Shown piece by piece: positions 7,003-14,085 of a stretch of DNA of 19,593 nt. Source of the DNA: CAMLHU01 sp039917855 (GTDB taxonomy: Bacteria > Gemmatimonadota > Gemmatimonadetes > Gemmatimonadales > GWC2-71-9). Numbering within the stretch: the first letter of the stretch is position 1; the number at the start of each line of letters is the position of its first letter. The DNA is taken from NCBI GenBank assembly GCA_039917855.1, contig JBDSIR010000067.1:1-19593 (forward strand), in the 5' to 3' direction. A program made the position numbers and the translations under genes. The notes under the pieces were generated by a model, which saw nothing but the letters and a program-made list of their open reading frames with translations, was not told where the DNA came from and did not search any database.

Positions 7003-7506
7003 ATGGCCTCCAACCCCTCGTTCGATGTTTCCACCGGCGCCGACCTGCAGGAGGTCGACAATGCCGTCAATCAGGCCGTGAAGGAGATCGGGCAGCGCTA
7101 CGACTTCAAGGGCACCAACGTCACCATCGAGTTCGACCGCACCAAAGCGGAGCTGCAGCTGGCGGCGGACGATGGGTTCCGGATGTCGCAGGTAGTCGAT
7201 GTGGTCTCGGGCAAGTTCTCCAAGCGGGGGGTCCCGCTCCAGAACGTCGATTGGGGCGAGGACGTAGGCTCCACGGGTATGAGCGTCCGGCGGACGGTGG
7301 TCCTGAAGCAGGCCCTCGACAGCGAGACCTCCAAGAAGATCGTCAAGGCGATCAAGGACCAGGGATTCAAGAAGGTGCAGGCCTCCATCCAGGGTGACGA
7401 AGTGCGCGTCTCCAGTCCGTCGAAGGACGAACTCCAGGGGGTGATGACGTTCCTTCGCACCGCCGACGTCGGCGTGGTGCTCAAGTTCGGCAACTTCCGG
7501 AGCTGA
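7003..7506 (+). CDS. yajQ: YajQ family nucleotide-binding protein (possible cyclic-di-GMP effector)
   Basis: A 167-residue, full-length member of the YajQ (UPF0234) family of two ferredoxin-like folds. The family hallmarks are clear: SFDVSTGADLQEVDNAVNQA at the start, RYDFKGT, the central SGKFSKRGVPLQNVDWG and the C-terminal GDEVRVSSPSKDELQGVM with a closing VLKFGNFR. Proteins of this family bind nucleotides or RNA. A Xanthomonas member binds cyclic di-GMP and modulates a transcription factor; whether this one does is inference. The start ATG at 7003 follows the heptamer array closely. The SpoIID-type lipoprotein gene begins 5 bases after the stop, so the two are probably co-transcribed. Confidence 0.95.
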   Translation: MASNPSFDVSTGADLQEVDNAVNQAVKEIGQRYDFKGTNVTIEFDRTKAELQLAADDGFRMSQVVDVVSGKFSKRGVPLQNVDWGEDVGSTGMSVRRTVVLKQALDSETSKKIVKAIKDQGFKKVQASIQGDEVRVSSPSKDELQGVMTFLRTADVGVVLKFGNFRS

Positions 7507-7511
7507 GCCTG

Positions 7512-8822
7512 GTGCGCCGCTTCCTTATGGTCGCGCTCCTGCTCTCGGCGGGGTGCGGTCATCGGGAGCCACCCGAAGTTCCGGCCCCGGCCCCGGCCCC
7601 GCGCCCCGCCCCCGTCACCCGTCCGACCGATCGCCCCGCCGTCCCCACCGCTCCCAGCCGAGCTCCGGTCGGCGTGCCCTTCGCGGCGGGCCCCGAGGTG
7701 CGGATAGGGCTCTTCGTCGATGTCCCCAATGCCACGCTGGGTGGCGGAGGGGCGCTCGTCGTGCGCTCGGCCGGAGGGAGCCAGAGCGTCATCATCCCGG
7801 CCGGGCGCGCCGCGGCGCTCTCCCTCGTGGGCGGATCGATCATCCTCGAAGGGATCGATCGTCCTCGCACCTTGGCCGCGCCGCTCACCGTCACCCCCGC
7901 GGAGCCCGGGGGCTTCGTGCGGGCCGGTGGGAAGGATCATCGGGGCACCCTGGAGGTGCGCGGTGGGGCGGGTGGCCTCGTCGTCATCGTGCGGCTCACT
8001 CTCGAGACCTATCTGGGTGGCGTCGTGGCGGCAGAGCTCGGCGTGCAGGATGCGGCGGCCGTCGAGGCGCTCAAGGCGCAGGCCGTGATCGCCCGGACCT
8101 ACGCGGTCCGCAATCTCCGGCGGAACCAGCGGCGGGGATTCGATCTCAGCGCGACCGTGAGCGACCAGCGGTATGACGGGGTCGGGGGCGAGACACCGGC
8201 GGCGTGGCAGGCCTTGGCGGACACCAAGGGGGAGGTGGCGACCTGGCAGGGGGCACCGATCGACGCCTTCTTCCATTCCACCTGCGGTGGCCGGACGGCA
8301 GCGGGAGCGGAGGTCTTCGCCAACGCCGAACGCCCCTACCTCCGCTCGGTCAGTGATCTCGATCCCTCGGGGCAGGCCTGGTGCCGTGCCTCGCCGCGGT
8401 TCCGGTGGGAGCAGCGCTGGAACGCCGAGGCGCTGAGTGCCGCGCTCCGGCGCGGGCTCCGGCTCGCGGCCGACGAGGCGGCAGGGGTCCGCTCGATCGA
8501 GGCCACCACCCGCGGCGGTTCGGGTCGCGTCACCCAGCTGCGTGTGCGCCTGCGGGGGCGCGACGTCGTCGTAGACGGCAGCAACGCGTTGCGTCGGGCG
8601 CTCCCCCCTCCCGATCTCGACCTCCTCAGGAGCGCCACGTTCGCGCTCACCTTTCGGAGCGATGGCGACCGTATCGTCCAACTCGATGCGGCGGGGCAGG
8701 GATCCGGGCACGGGGTCGGGTTGTGCCAATGGGGCGCCGTCGGGCGCGCGCGTGCCGGGCAGACCTACACCGAGATCCTTGCCGTTTACTATCCGGGCAC
8801 GCGGCTTGCACGTCGTTGGTGA
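7512..8822 (+). CDS. SpoIID/LytB-domain lipoprotein, probable peptidoglycan lytic transglycosylase
   Basis: A 436-residue lipoprotein. Residues 1-15 are a lipoprotein signal with lipobox LLSAGC (Cys15). A proline/alanine linker (about 20-58) then spans the envelope. The SpoIID domain occupies about 160-436. It contains LTLETYLGGVVAAELG with the likely catalytic Glu175, ALKAQAVIARTYA (about 187-198), the FFHSTCGG segment (about 253-260) and the closing HGVGLCQWGA at 400-409, followed by the usual TYTEILAVYYPGT. SpoIID cleaves denuded glycan strands; LytB relatives occur widely in non-sporulating bacteria such as this one. The GTG start lies 5 bases after yajQ with GGAG upstream. The role here is probably cell-wall remodelling in the periplasm; the exact substrate is unknown. 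Confidence 0.92.
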   Translation: MRRFLMVALLLSAGCGHREPPEVPAPAPAPRPAPVTRPTDRPAVPTAPSRAPVGVPFAAGPEVRIGLFVDVPNATLGGGGALVVRSAGGSQSVIIPAGRAAALSLVGGSIILEGIDRPRTLAAPLTVTPAEPGGFVRAGGKDHRGTLEVRGGAGGLVVIVRLTLETYLGGVVAAELGVQDAAAVEALKAQAVIARTYAVRNLRRNQRRGFDLSATVSDQRYDGVGGETPAAWQALADTKGEVATWQGAPIDAFFHSTCGGRTAAGAEVFANAERPYLRSVSDLDPSGQAWCRASPRFRWEQRWNAEALSAALRRGLRLAADEAAGVRSIEATTRGGSGRVTQLRVRLRGRDVVVDGSNALRRALPPPDLDLLRSATFALTFRSDGDRIVQLDAAGQGSGHGVGLCQWGAVGRARAGQTYTEILAVYYPGTRLARRW

Positions 8823-8846
8823 CACCCCCCTTCTGGAGTCACATCG

Positions 8847-9857
8847 ATGAGTAACACCCTTCGCCTCGGCATCGTGGGTGCCGGCGCCGTCACCCAGGTC
8901 GCCCATCTCCCCGTGCTCAAGAAGCTCAAGGGAGTGCAGGTCGCTGCCCTGGCCGATGGGGACCTCTCCAAGGCGACCGCGTTGGCGGCCCGATTCGGGG
9001 TCCGGAGCGCCTTCGAGGACCTCGAAGAGATGCTCGACAACACCCCGCTCGACGCGTTGCTGGTGTGCACCCCGAATCACCTGCACGAGAGTCACGTCCT
9101 GGAGGGTCTCTCCGCCGGACTCCATGTCCTGGTCGAAAAGCCGCTGGCCACCTCGGTCGATGGAGCGAGGCGGATCCAGCAGGCCGCGGCCCGCGCCGGC
9201 AAGCTCGTGATGGTCGGGATGAGTCATCGGTATCGGAACGATGTGCAGACGGTGCGGGGATTCGTCGAAAAGGGGGCGATGGGGAAGGTGGAGAGCGTCC
9301 AGGCGGTGTGGCACACCTTCCGGCCGAGCCGGGCGGTGCTGGGGTGGCGGGAGCGGCGGGCAGAGGCGGGAGGGGGCGCGATGCTCGATCTCGGCCTTAC
9401 GGTGCTCGACCTTTCGCTCTGGCTCCTTGGCAACCCGACGCCGACGCGTGTCAGCGCGAGCCTCGACCGGCCGGTCGATGATCGGGGCGTGGAACAGGCC
9501 GGCAGCGCCTATGTGGTCTGCGAGGGCGGGGCCGCGATCGGGATCGACGTCAACTGGCGCCACGTGGGCCCGGGGGAACGCTTCGATGTGGGACTTCGGG
9601 GGACCAAGGGGACGGCGTCAATCAACCCGCTCCGGGCCTGGTTGGACCGGAACGGAACTCCGACCGACGCGGCGCCGACCACCGCCGAGGCGAGCGAGAA
9701 CCAGTTCACCTCGGCCGTGCGCGCCGAATGGGCGCATTTCCTGACCGCCATCGCGGATCGATCCAAGTCGCCGTCGCTCGAAGCTCAGGTACGGCTCCAT
9801 CGGGTCATGGACGCGATCTATCGGTCCGCGGCCGAAGGGAAGGAGATCATGCTGTGA
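8847..9857 (+). CDS. Gfo/Idh/MocA family NAD(P)-dependent oxidoreductase
   Basis: A 336-residue two-domain oxidoreductase. The N-terminal Rossmann fold (about 1-125) begins LRLGIVGAGAVTQVAHLP and carries the family Glu97-Lys98-Pro99 (HVLVEKPLA), whose lysine is catalytic. The C-terminal alpha/beta domain starts near 130 and contains GGGAMLDLGLTVLDLSLWLL. In this motif Asp181 is kept, but the position usually held by a catalytic histidine is Thr185. Family members oxidise or reduce sugars, inositols or related polyols; the substrate cannot be named. It lies 24 bases after the SpoIID gene and its stop overlaps the GTG of the next gene by four bases, suggesting an operon with envelope genes and perhaps a cell-surface sugar as substrate (inference). 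Confidence 0.93.
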   Translation: MSNTLRLGIVGAGAVTQVAHLPVLKKLKGVQVAALADGDLSKATALAARFGVRSAFEDLEEMLDNTPLDALLVCTPNHLHESHVLEGLSAGLHVLVEKPLATSVDGARRIQQAAARAGKLVMVGMSHRYRNDVQTVRGFVEKGAMGKVESVQAVWHTFRPSRAVLGWRERRAEAGGGAMLDLGLTVLDLSLWLLGNPTPTRVSASLDRPVDDRGVEQAGSAYVVCEGGAAIGIDVNWRHVGPGERFDVGLRGTKGTASINPLRAWLDRNGTPTDAAPTTAEASENQFTSAVRAEWAHFLTAIADRSKSPSLEAQVRLHRVMDAIYRSAAEGKEIML

Positions 9858-11116
9858 CCTTGCGGCGTTGGGGACTGGGAGCTGTCTTGGTGTGCCTTTC
9901 CACCACGCCGGGTGCGGGCCAGTCTGGCGGGGACGCGCCGGTCGCGGTGGCACCGGGGTCGGAGTACGAGATCTCGGTCCTCACGGCCGGGGTCGGGGCG
10001 GAAGTCTGGGAGCGGTGGGGACACAACATGATCCGGGTGCGGAATACCGCCACCGGTGAGGACCTTGCGTACAACTGGGGGATGTTCTCGTTCAGCCAGG
10101 AAGGGTTCGTCCGCCGCTTCCTGATGGGACGGATGCACTACTGGATGGCGGCGGATGGCAGTATTGCGACCGCGCGGCTCTATCGCGCGCGGGATCGGAC
10201 CATGATCGAACAGCACCTCACGCTCTCGCCCGCAGAGCGGAGATCCCTCGTCGAATTCCTGACCTGGAATGCCCGCGAGGAGAATCGGTACTACCGATAC
10301 GACTACTACCTCGATAATTGCTCGACCCGGCTTCGCGATGCGCTGGATCGCACCCTCGGTGGGGCGCTCCGAGCCGCGACGGATACCGTGCCGGCCGGCA
10401 CCACCTTCCGTCGCGAGACCCGCCGGCTCTCCTCCGCCGACGTCCTGCTCTATACCGGTCTGATGCTCGGACTGGGCCCCGCCACCGACCGCCCCATCAG
10501 TCAGTGGGAGGCGATGTTCCTGCCGCTGAGGACGATGGAGCAGTTGCGGCTCATCACCGTCGTCGGACCGGACGGCACGCCGGTGCCGCTGGTGGCGTCG
10601 GAGGACACGCTCTATGCGAGCAGCGGTTTCACCGAGCCGACGGAGCCGGCGCGGAGGGTCCCGCTCTACCTGGCGATCGGTTCGACCATCGGGGCCCTGC
10701 TGCTGGGCCTGGGATGGGGCGAGCGGCGGAAGGCCTTCATGCTGGTCGCCGGACTGGTCGCCCTCCTGATCGGGCTCGGCGGCTCCCTGCTGGCGTTCCT
10801 TATGCTCGTCACCGACCACGCCGTGACCTACGGCAACCTGAATGTGCTGCTGGTCGATCCCGCCGCGCTGTTGCTGGCCTTCACGCTTGGTCCCGCGCTG
10901 GCCGGGAGCCGGTGGGCACGGCGGCCGGCATTCGTCTGGGCGGGGACAGTGGGGGTCCTCGCGGTGTCCGCGCTCCTCACCGGCGTTTTCTCCGCTGCCG
11001 GTCAGGATCTTCGGGAGACGACCGCCCTCTTCCTCCCGATCGACCTGGGCCTCGCGCTGGGGACCTGGTTCGCGATCGGTGGAGCAAGGTGGCGGCCGCC
11101 GCGAGTCGAGAGTTGA
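9854..11116 (+). CDS. DUF4105/Lnb N-terminal-domain membrane protein
   Basis: A 420-residue protein with a signal or anchor at 1-20, a periplasmic domain at about 35-190 and about five membrane helices from residue 270 to the end. The periplasmic domain has the DUF4105 (Lnb N-terminal domain) pattern: ISVLTAGVGAEVWERWGHNMIRV with His57, YNWGMFSF, a FLMGRMHYWM segment and YDYYLDNCSTRLRDAL with Cys156. His57 and Cys156 are the likely catalytic pair of this NlpC/P60-like thiol fold. In Gram-positive bacteria Lnb proteins move an acyl chain within lipoproteins to make lyso-form lipoproteins. The GTG start overlaps the previous stop (GTGA) and has an excellent ribosome-binding site, AAGGAG at 9838-9843. 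The last codons lie in a heptamer repeat, followed by a bidirectional terminator. The enzyme activity is inferred from family only. Confidence 0.88.
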   Translation: MTLRRWGLGAVLVCLSTTPGAGQSGGDAPVAVAPGSEYEISVLTAGVGAEVWERWGHNMIRVRNTATGEDLAYNWGMFSFSQEGFVRRFLMGRMHYWMAADGSIATARLYRARDRTMIEQHLTLSPAERRSLVEFLTWNAREENRYYRYDYYLDNCSTRLRDALDRTLGGALRAATDTVPAGTTFRRETRRLSSADVLLYTGLMLGLGPATDRPISQWEAMFLPLRTMEQLRLITVVGPDGTPVPLVASEDTLYASSGFTEPTEPARRVPLYLAIGSTIGALLLGLGWGERRKAFMLVAGLVALLIGLGGSLLAFLMLVTDHAVTYGNLNVLLVDPAALLLAFTLGPALAGSRWARRPAFVWAGTVGVLAVSALLTGVFSAAGQDLRETTALFLPIDLGLALGTWFAIGGARWRPPRVES

Positions 11117-11132
11117 GAGTGAAGAGTTGGGA
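11105..11132. repeat. Degenerate heptamer array at the 3' end of the DUF4105 gene
   Basis: Four 7-base units in a row: GTCGAGA, GTTGAGA, GTGAAGA, GTTGGGA. The array starts within the last four codons and supplies the TGA stop of the gene (11114-11116). The GAGTTGGGAG at its end (11124-11133) is a perfect inverted copy of CTCCCAACTC at 11186-11195. Confidence 0.8.
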
Positions 11133-11147
11133 GCGGTGTAAGGCAAA

Positions 11148-11171
11148 GGCCCGTGCGTACCAGCACGGGCC
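11148..11171. terminator. Bidirectional transcription terminator between convergent genes
   Basis: A perfect 9-base inverted repeat, GGCCCGTGC (11148-11156) and GCACGGGCC (11163-11171), with a 6-base loop. It extends to 13 base pairs with one mismatch (CAA at 11144-11146 pairs with TTG at 11173-11175). Both sides are T-rich in their reading direction: CTTGTATTT on plus, TTTGCCTTA on minus. It sits between the convergent DUF4105 and HD-GYP genes and can serve both. A second outer pair, GAGTTGGGAG and CTCCCAACTC, could lengthen the structure. Confidence 0.85.
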
Positions 11172-11186
11172 CTTGTATTTCAACCC

Positions 11187-11207
11187 TCCCAACTCCCCAC
11201 TCCTCAC
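11187..11207. repeat. Degenerate heptamer array at the 3' end of the HD-GYP gene
   Basis: Read on plus, the units are approximately TCCCAAC, TCCCCAC, TCCTCAC; read in the sense of the HD-GYP gene they are GTGAGGA, GTGGGGA, GTTGGGA. This unit family is the same as the one ending the DUF4105 gene on the other side of the terminator (GTTGGGA is shared). The first unit supplies the TGA stop of the HD-GYP gene (11206-11204). Confidence 0.75.
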
Positions 11208-13066
11208 TCTTTGTGTTCGAACGCCTTCGCCTCGACGAAAACCTTGAACAGGTCGGAGTCGAGCTGTCCGTTCTTCACTTCGTCGCCGATGATGTCGAGC
11301 GCCTTGGCGAGCGGCAGCGCGCGTTTGTAGGGGCGGTCGCTGGCGGTCAGGGCGTCGAAGATGTCCGCAATGGTCATCATCCGCGCTTGGATCGGGATCT
11401 GGGCGGCGGTCACCCGGCGCGGATACCCGGTGCCGTTGAGCTTCTCATGGTGCCCATGGGCGATGTCAGGGATCCCCTGCAGTTCCTTGGTCCACGGGAT
11501 GTTGCGGAGGAATCCGTAGGTGTGCGTCACGTGGCTCTCGATCTCGAGCCGTTCCACCTCGTCGAGGCTTCCCTTCCGGATGCTGAGGTAGCGGACCTCG
11601 TCGTCGTTGAGCCACGGCATCACCGTCGCATCGAGGCTCTCGTAGGTGCGCTCGGCGAATTCCTGCAGCGCGGCGAAACTCCCCTCGGCCAGGACGGTCG
11701 GCTCGTTCGATTCGAGCACGGTGCCGATGAACCGGTCGAGGAGCTGGCGCTCCTCCTCGAACTTGCGCTGGATCTCGCGCAGGAAGGGATCGTACCCGTC
11801 CTTGCCGTGGCGCTCGAGGAAGTCGGCCCGGGTCTTCTCGTACGCCCACTGCGCCGTACGGTACAGGAAGGCCTGCCGCTGGTGGATGAGGCTCAGGTCG
11901 GCCGGGTAGAGCTTCTTCGCCTTGACCAGCACCTGCTCGCGGACCCCGACCTTGCCGAAGTCGTGCAGCAGGCCGGCGTAGCGGATCTCGCGGATCTGCT
12001 CCTTGCTGAAGCGGACGTGACGATAGGTCCCAGCGCCCACCGCGTCGACCGCTCGGGCCAATCCCACCGTCATCGTCGCGACCCGGACCGAGTGTCCCGA
12101 GGTGGTGGGGTCGCGGGACTCGATCGCGGTGACGGAGGCCTTCACGAACCCGTCGAAGAGCCGCTCGATCGACTCGTAGAGGGCGCTGTTCTCGATGGCC
12201 ACCCCGGCCTGTCCGGCCAAGGACTTCACCAGCTTGACCGTATGCGGCGAATAGGCCAGTGCCTCCCGTTCCGCCTCGGCCGGGGAGCTGAGGATGGCGT
12301 CGGCATTGCGCTTGCGGTTGATCAGCTGGAGCACGCCGAGGACCTCGCCCTTGTGGCTGGTCATCGGGATGCTGAGCACCGAGCGGGTGCGGTAGCCGTA
12401 GCGTTCGTCGAATGAACGATTGAACGAGTACTCCACGTCCGGCGGGAGCATGTAGACGTCGTCGATGACCAGGGGCTCCCCCTCGGCGGCGGCATAGCCG
12501 GCCAGGGAAGAATGGTCGATCGGGATCGTGAACTCGACGAAGGGGATGTCGGGGCGGCTCTGGTTCTGGGCCAGCTTGAACCGGAGGCGGCGCACCCCGT
12601 GATCGTCCGTCTCCACGACATAGAGGCTGCCGGCATCGCTCTGGGTGATGCGGCGGGCCTGGGAGAGGATGAGCTCCAGGAGGGTGTTGTAGTTCCGCTC
12701 GGTGCTGAGCTTGACGCCGATGTCGGTCAGCTCGGTCACCTCATTGCCGCGCTGGGCGCTTTCGGCGCGGATGCGGGTGACCTCCCGCCGTGCGGCGACC
12801 GCGCGCCACCCGGATCGGAGCGCCATCAGCATCTGTCGCTGGCCCACGGGGTGCAGAATGAAGCTGGCGAGGGCGTCGGCGGGCATCCCCTCTGGCAGGT
12901 CGGCCTCTCCGGCGGCACCCAGTCCCAGGATCGCCACACCGGAATCGGAAAGGGCCAGCAGCGCTGGGGCCGGCCAGACGGGCCGGGCCGAGGCGTCGAT
13001 CACCAGCACCATCGGCTTCTCATCGAACCGCACCTCGGACGGGTTCGACACGACGCGACAGGTCAC
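11204..13066 (-). CDS. GAF-HD-GYP phosphodiesterase (probable cyclic-di-GMP hydrolase)
   Basis: A 620-residue signalling protein numbered from the GTG at 13066. Residues 1-100 resemble a receiver-like alpha/beta segment without a clear phosphoacceptor set. A GAF sensor domain spans about 115-293 (AGSLYVVE, RSVLSIPM, GVLQLINR). An HD-GYP domain spans about 300-615, with His-Asp at 368-369 (LLHDFGKVG), His539-His540-Glu541 and GTGYP at 545-549, and DIFDALTASDRPYK. HD-GYP enzymes hydrolyse cyclic di-GMP. The spacing between HDFGK and HHE is about 171 residues, about 105 longer than usual, owing to a charged, helical insertion around 395-500. The reading frame is open for 24 more codons upstream to a CTG at 13138 that overlaps the mlaD stop, so the true start may be there. 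It is the last gene of the Crp-to-Mla run. Confidence 0.92.
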   Translation of the reverse strand: MTCRVVSNPSEVRFDEKPMVLVIDASARPVWPAPALLALSDSGVAILGLGAAGEADLPEGMPADALASFILHPVGQRQMLMALRSGWRAVAARREVTRIRAESAQRGNEVTELTDIGVKLSTERNYNTLLELILSQARRITQSDAGSLYVVETDDHGVRRLRFKLAQNQSRPDIPFVEFTIPIDHSSLAGYAAAEGEPLVIDDVYMLPPDVEYSFNRSFDERYGYRTRSVLSIPMTSHKGEVLGVLQLINRKRNADAILSSPAEAEREALAYSPHTVKLVKSLAGQAGVAIENSALYESIERLFDGFVKASVTAIESRDPTTSGHSVRVATMTVGLARAVDAVGAGTYRHVRFSKEQIREIRYAGLLHDFGKVGVREQVLVKAKKLYPADLSLIHQRQAFLYRTAQWAYEKTRADFLERHGKDGYDPFLREIQRKFEEERQLLDRFIGTVLESNEPTVLAEGSFAALQEFAERTYESLDATVMPWLNDDEVRYLSIRKGSLDEVERLEIESHVTHTYGFLRNIPWTKELQGIPDIAHGHHEKLNGTGYPRRVTAAQIPIQARMMTIADIFDALTASDRPYKRALPLAKALDIIGDEVKNGQLDSDLFKVFVEAKAFEHKE

Positions 13067-13134
13067 GTCCTCGGCGGCGAACGCATCGGCCCAGGGCGAG
13101 GGATCCCACCCGGCGGTGTGGAGGAGGAGGAATT

Positions 13135-14085
13135 TCAGGGGAGCGGCCGTCCGGCGCTGTCGGTGGTCATGGCACGGAGCGAATCGGCGTTCACCGGCTT
13201 GATGCCGGTGATCATCCGAAGCGGGCGCCGACTCACCTGTTCGAGGAAGTATTCGAGCTGCAGCCCCACGACCTTCATCTGGGCCACCGTGGTGCGGATG
13301 TCGGCGCGGTTGTCGGAGGCCATCTGTTGCGTAGTGCCGGTCAGCGTGTCGAGCCGAAGCAGGAGCTGGCGTGCCGCGGCGAGGGTGCGGGAAAGCGAAT
13401 CCTGCAGCGGCCCGAAACCGCTGTCGGCGGCGGCGGCGAGCGCGGCGGCGTGGCGCAGGGTCGGTTCGAGATGTTTGAGCCCGGCATCGACCGAGGCGAG
13501 GGAGCTCTGGACGCGGGGACCCGCGGCCCCCACCTGTCCGCGCACCTCGCGCACGGTGCCGTCGACGTCGGCGAGGAGGTGGCGGGTGTCGGCCAGCACG
13601 AGGGAGACCTGGCGCGCCAGCGAGTCCGCCACCTGGGCGATCTGGCCGAGGGGTGAGGGGCGGGGGATCCCGTCGAGGGTGTCGTCGGGCTGGACCATCG
13701 CGCCACCTCCGACCGACGGCGTCTCCAGCGAGATGGACGCCCCGCCCACGAAGCTCGCCTCGGCGATCAACGCGCGGGTGCCAAGAGGGATCTGGACCTG
13801 GGAGTCGTTGGCGAAGCGCTGGTCGAGCGTGAGCTGGACCAGGAAGGTGAGGGGGCCGGTGCCGCCGATGCGGGGACTCACCGAGTTGACCCGGCCGATC
13901 TCGAGTCCCTGCAGGTACACCTTGGTGTCGGAGTTGAGTCCCTCGGCACTGGCGGCGGTGATGTAGACCTGCCAGGATCGCCGGTTCCAGCCCTGGGTGA
14001 AATAGATCGCGGTCAGGAGGATCAGCAGGGTCCCCGCGACGAAGACGCCGATGAGCGCGTCGGAAGTGCGTTCAGCGAGATTCAC
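13135..14085 (-). CDS. mlaD: MlaD-family (MCE domain) substrate-binding protein of a lipid transport system
   Basis: A 316-residue protein with one N-terminal membrane anchor (about 9-30, ALIGVFVAGTLLILLTAIYF). An MCE domain spans about 37-120 (GLNSDTKVYLQGLEIGRVNSV, then LIAEASFVGGASISLE). A long alpha-helical tail of about 150 residues follows (SLARQVSLVLADTRHLLADV, repeated leucine/alanine pattern) and could form a coiled-coil bundle or needle. MCE proteins form hexameric rings that shuttle phospholipids across the periplasm between inner and outer membranes. It is longer than Escherichia coli MlaD (183 residues) because of the tail, as in many non-proteobacterial homologues. The GTG start overlaps the ATPase-like gene stop (GTGA), so the genes are coupled. 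No MlaA, MlaB or MlaC gene is in the window. Confidence 0.93.
   Translation of the reverse strand: MNLAERTSDALIGVFVAGTLLILLTAIYFTQGWNRRSWQVYITAASAEGLNSDTKVYLQGLEIGRVNSVSPRIGGTGPLTFLVQLTLDQRFANDSQVQIPLGTRALIAEASFVGGASISLETPSVGGGAMVQPDDTLDGIPRPSPLGQIAQVADSLARQVSLVLADTRHLLADVDGTVREVRGQVGAAGPRVQSSLASVDAGLKHLEPTLRHAAALAAAADSGFGPLQDSLSRTLAAARQLLLRLDTLTGTTQQMASDNRADIRTTVAQMKVVGLQLEYFLEQVSRRPLRMITGIKPVNADSLRAMTTDSAGRPLP

Noticed and set aside
7098..9563. Minus-strand open frame of 821 codons
   Set aside because: It is antisense to yajQ, the SpoIID gene and the oxidoreductase gene, which all have clear family motifs. The product shows no recognisable domain.
9728..9853. N-terminal extension of the DUF4105 frame
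   Set aside because: It overlaps the oxidoreductase in another frame. The GTG at 9854 has a strong ribosome-binding site and begins a good signal sequence.
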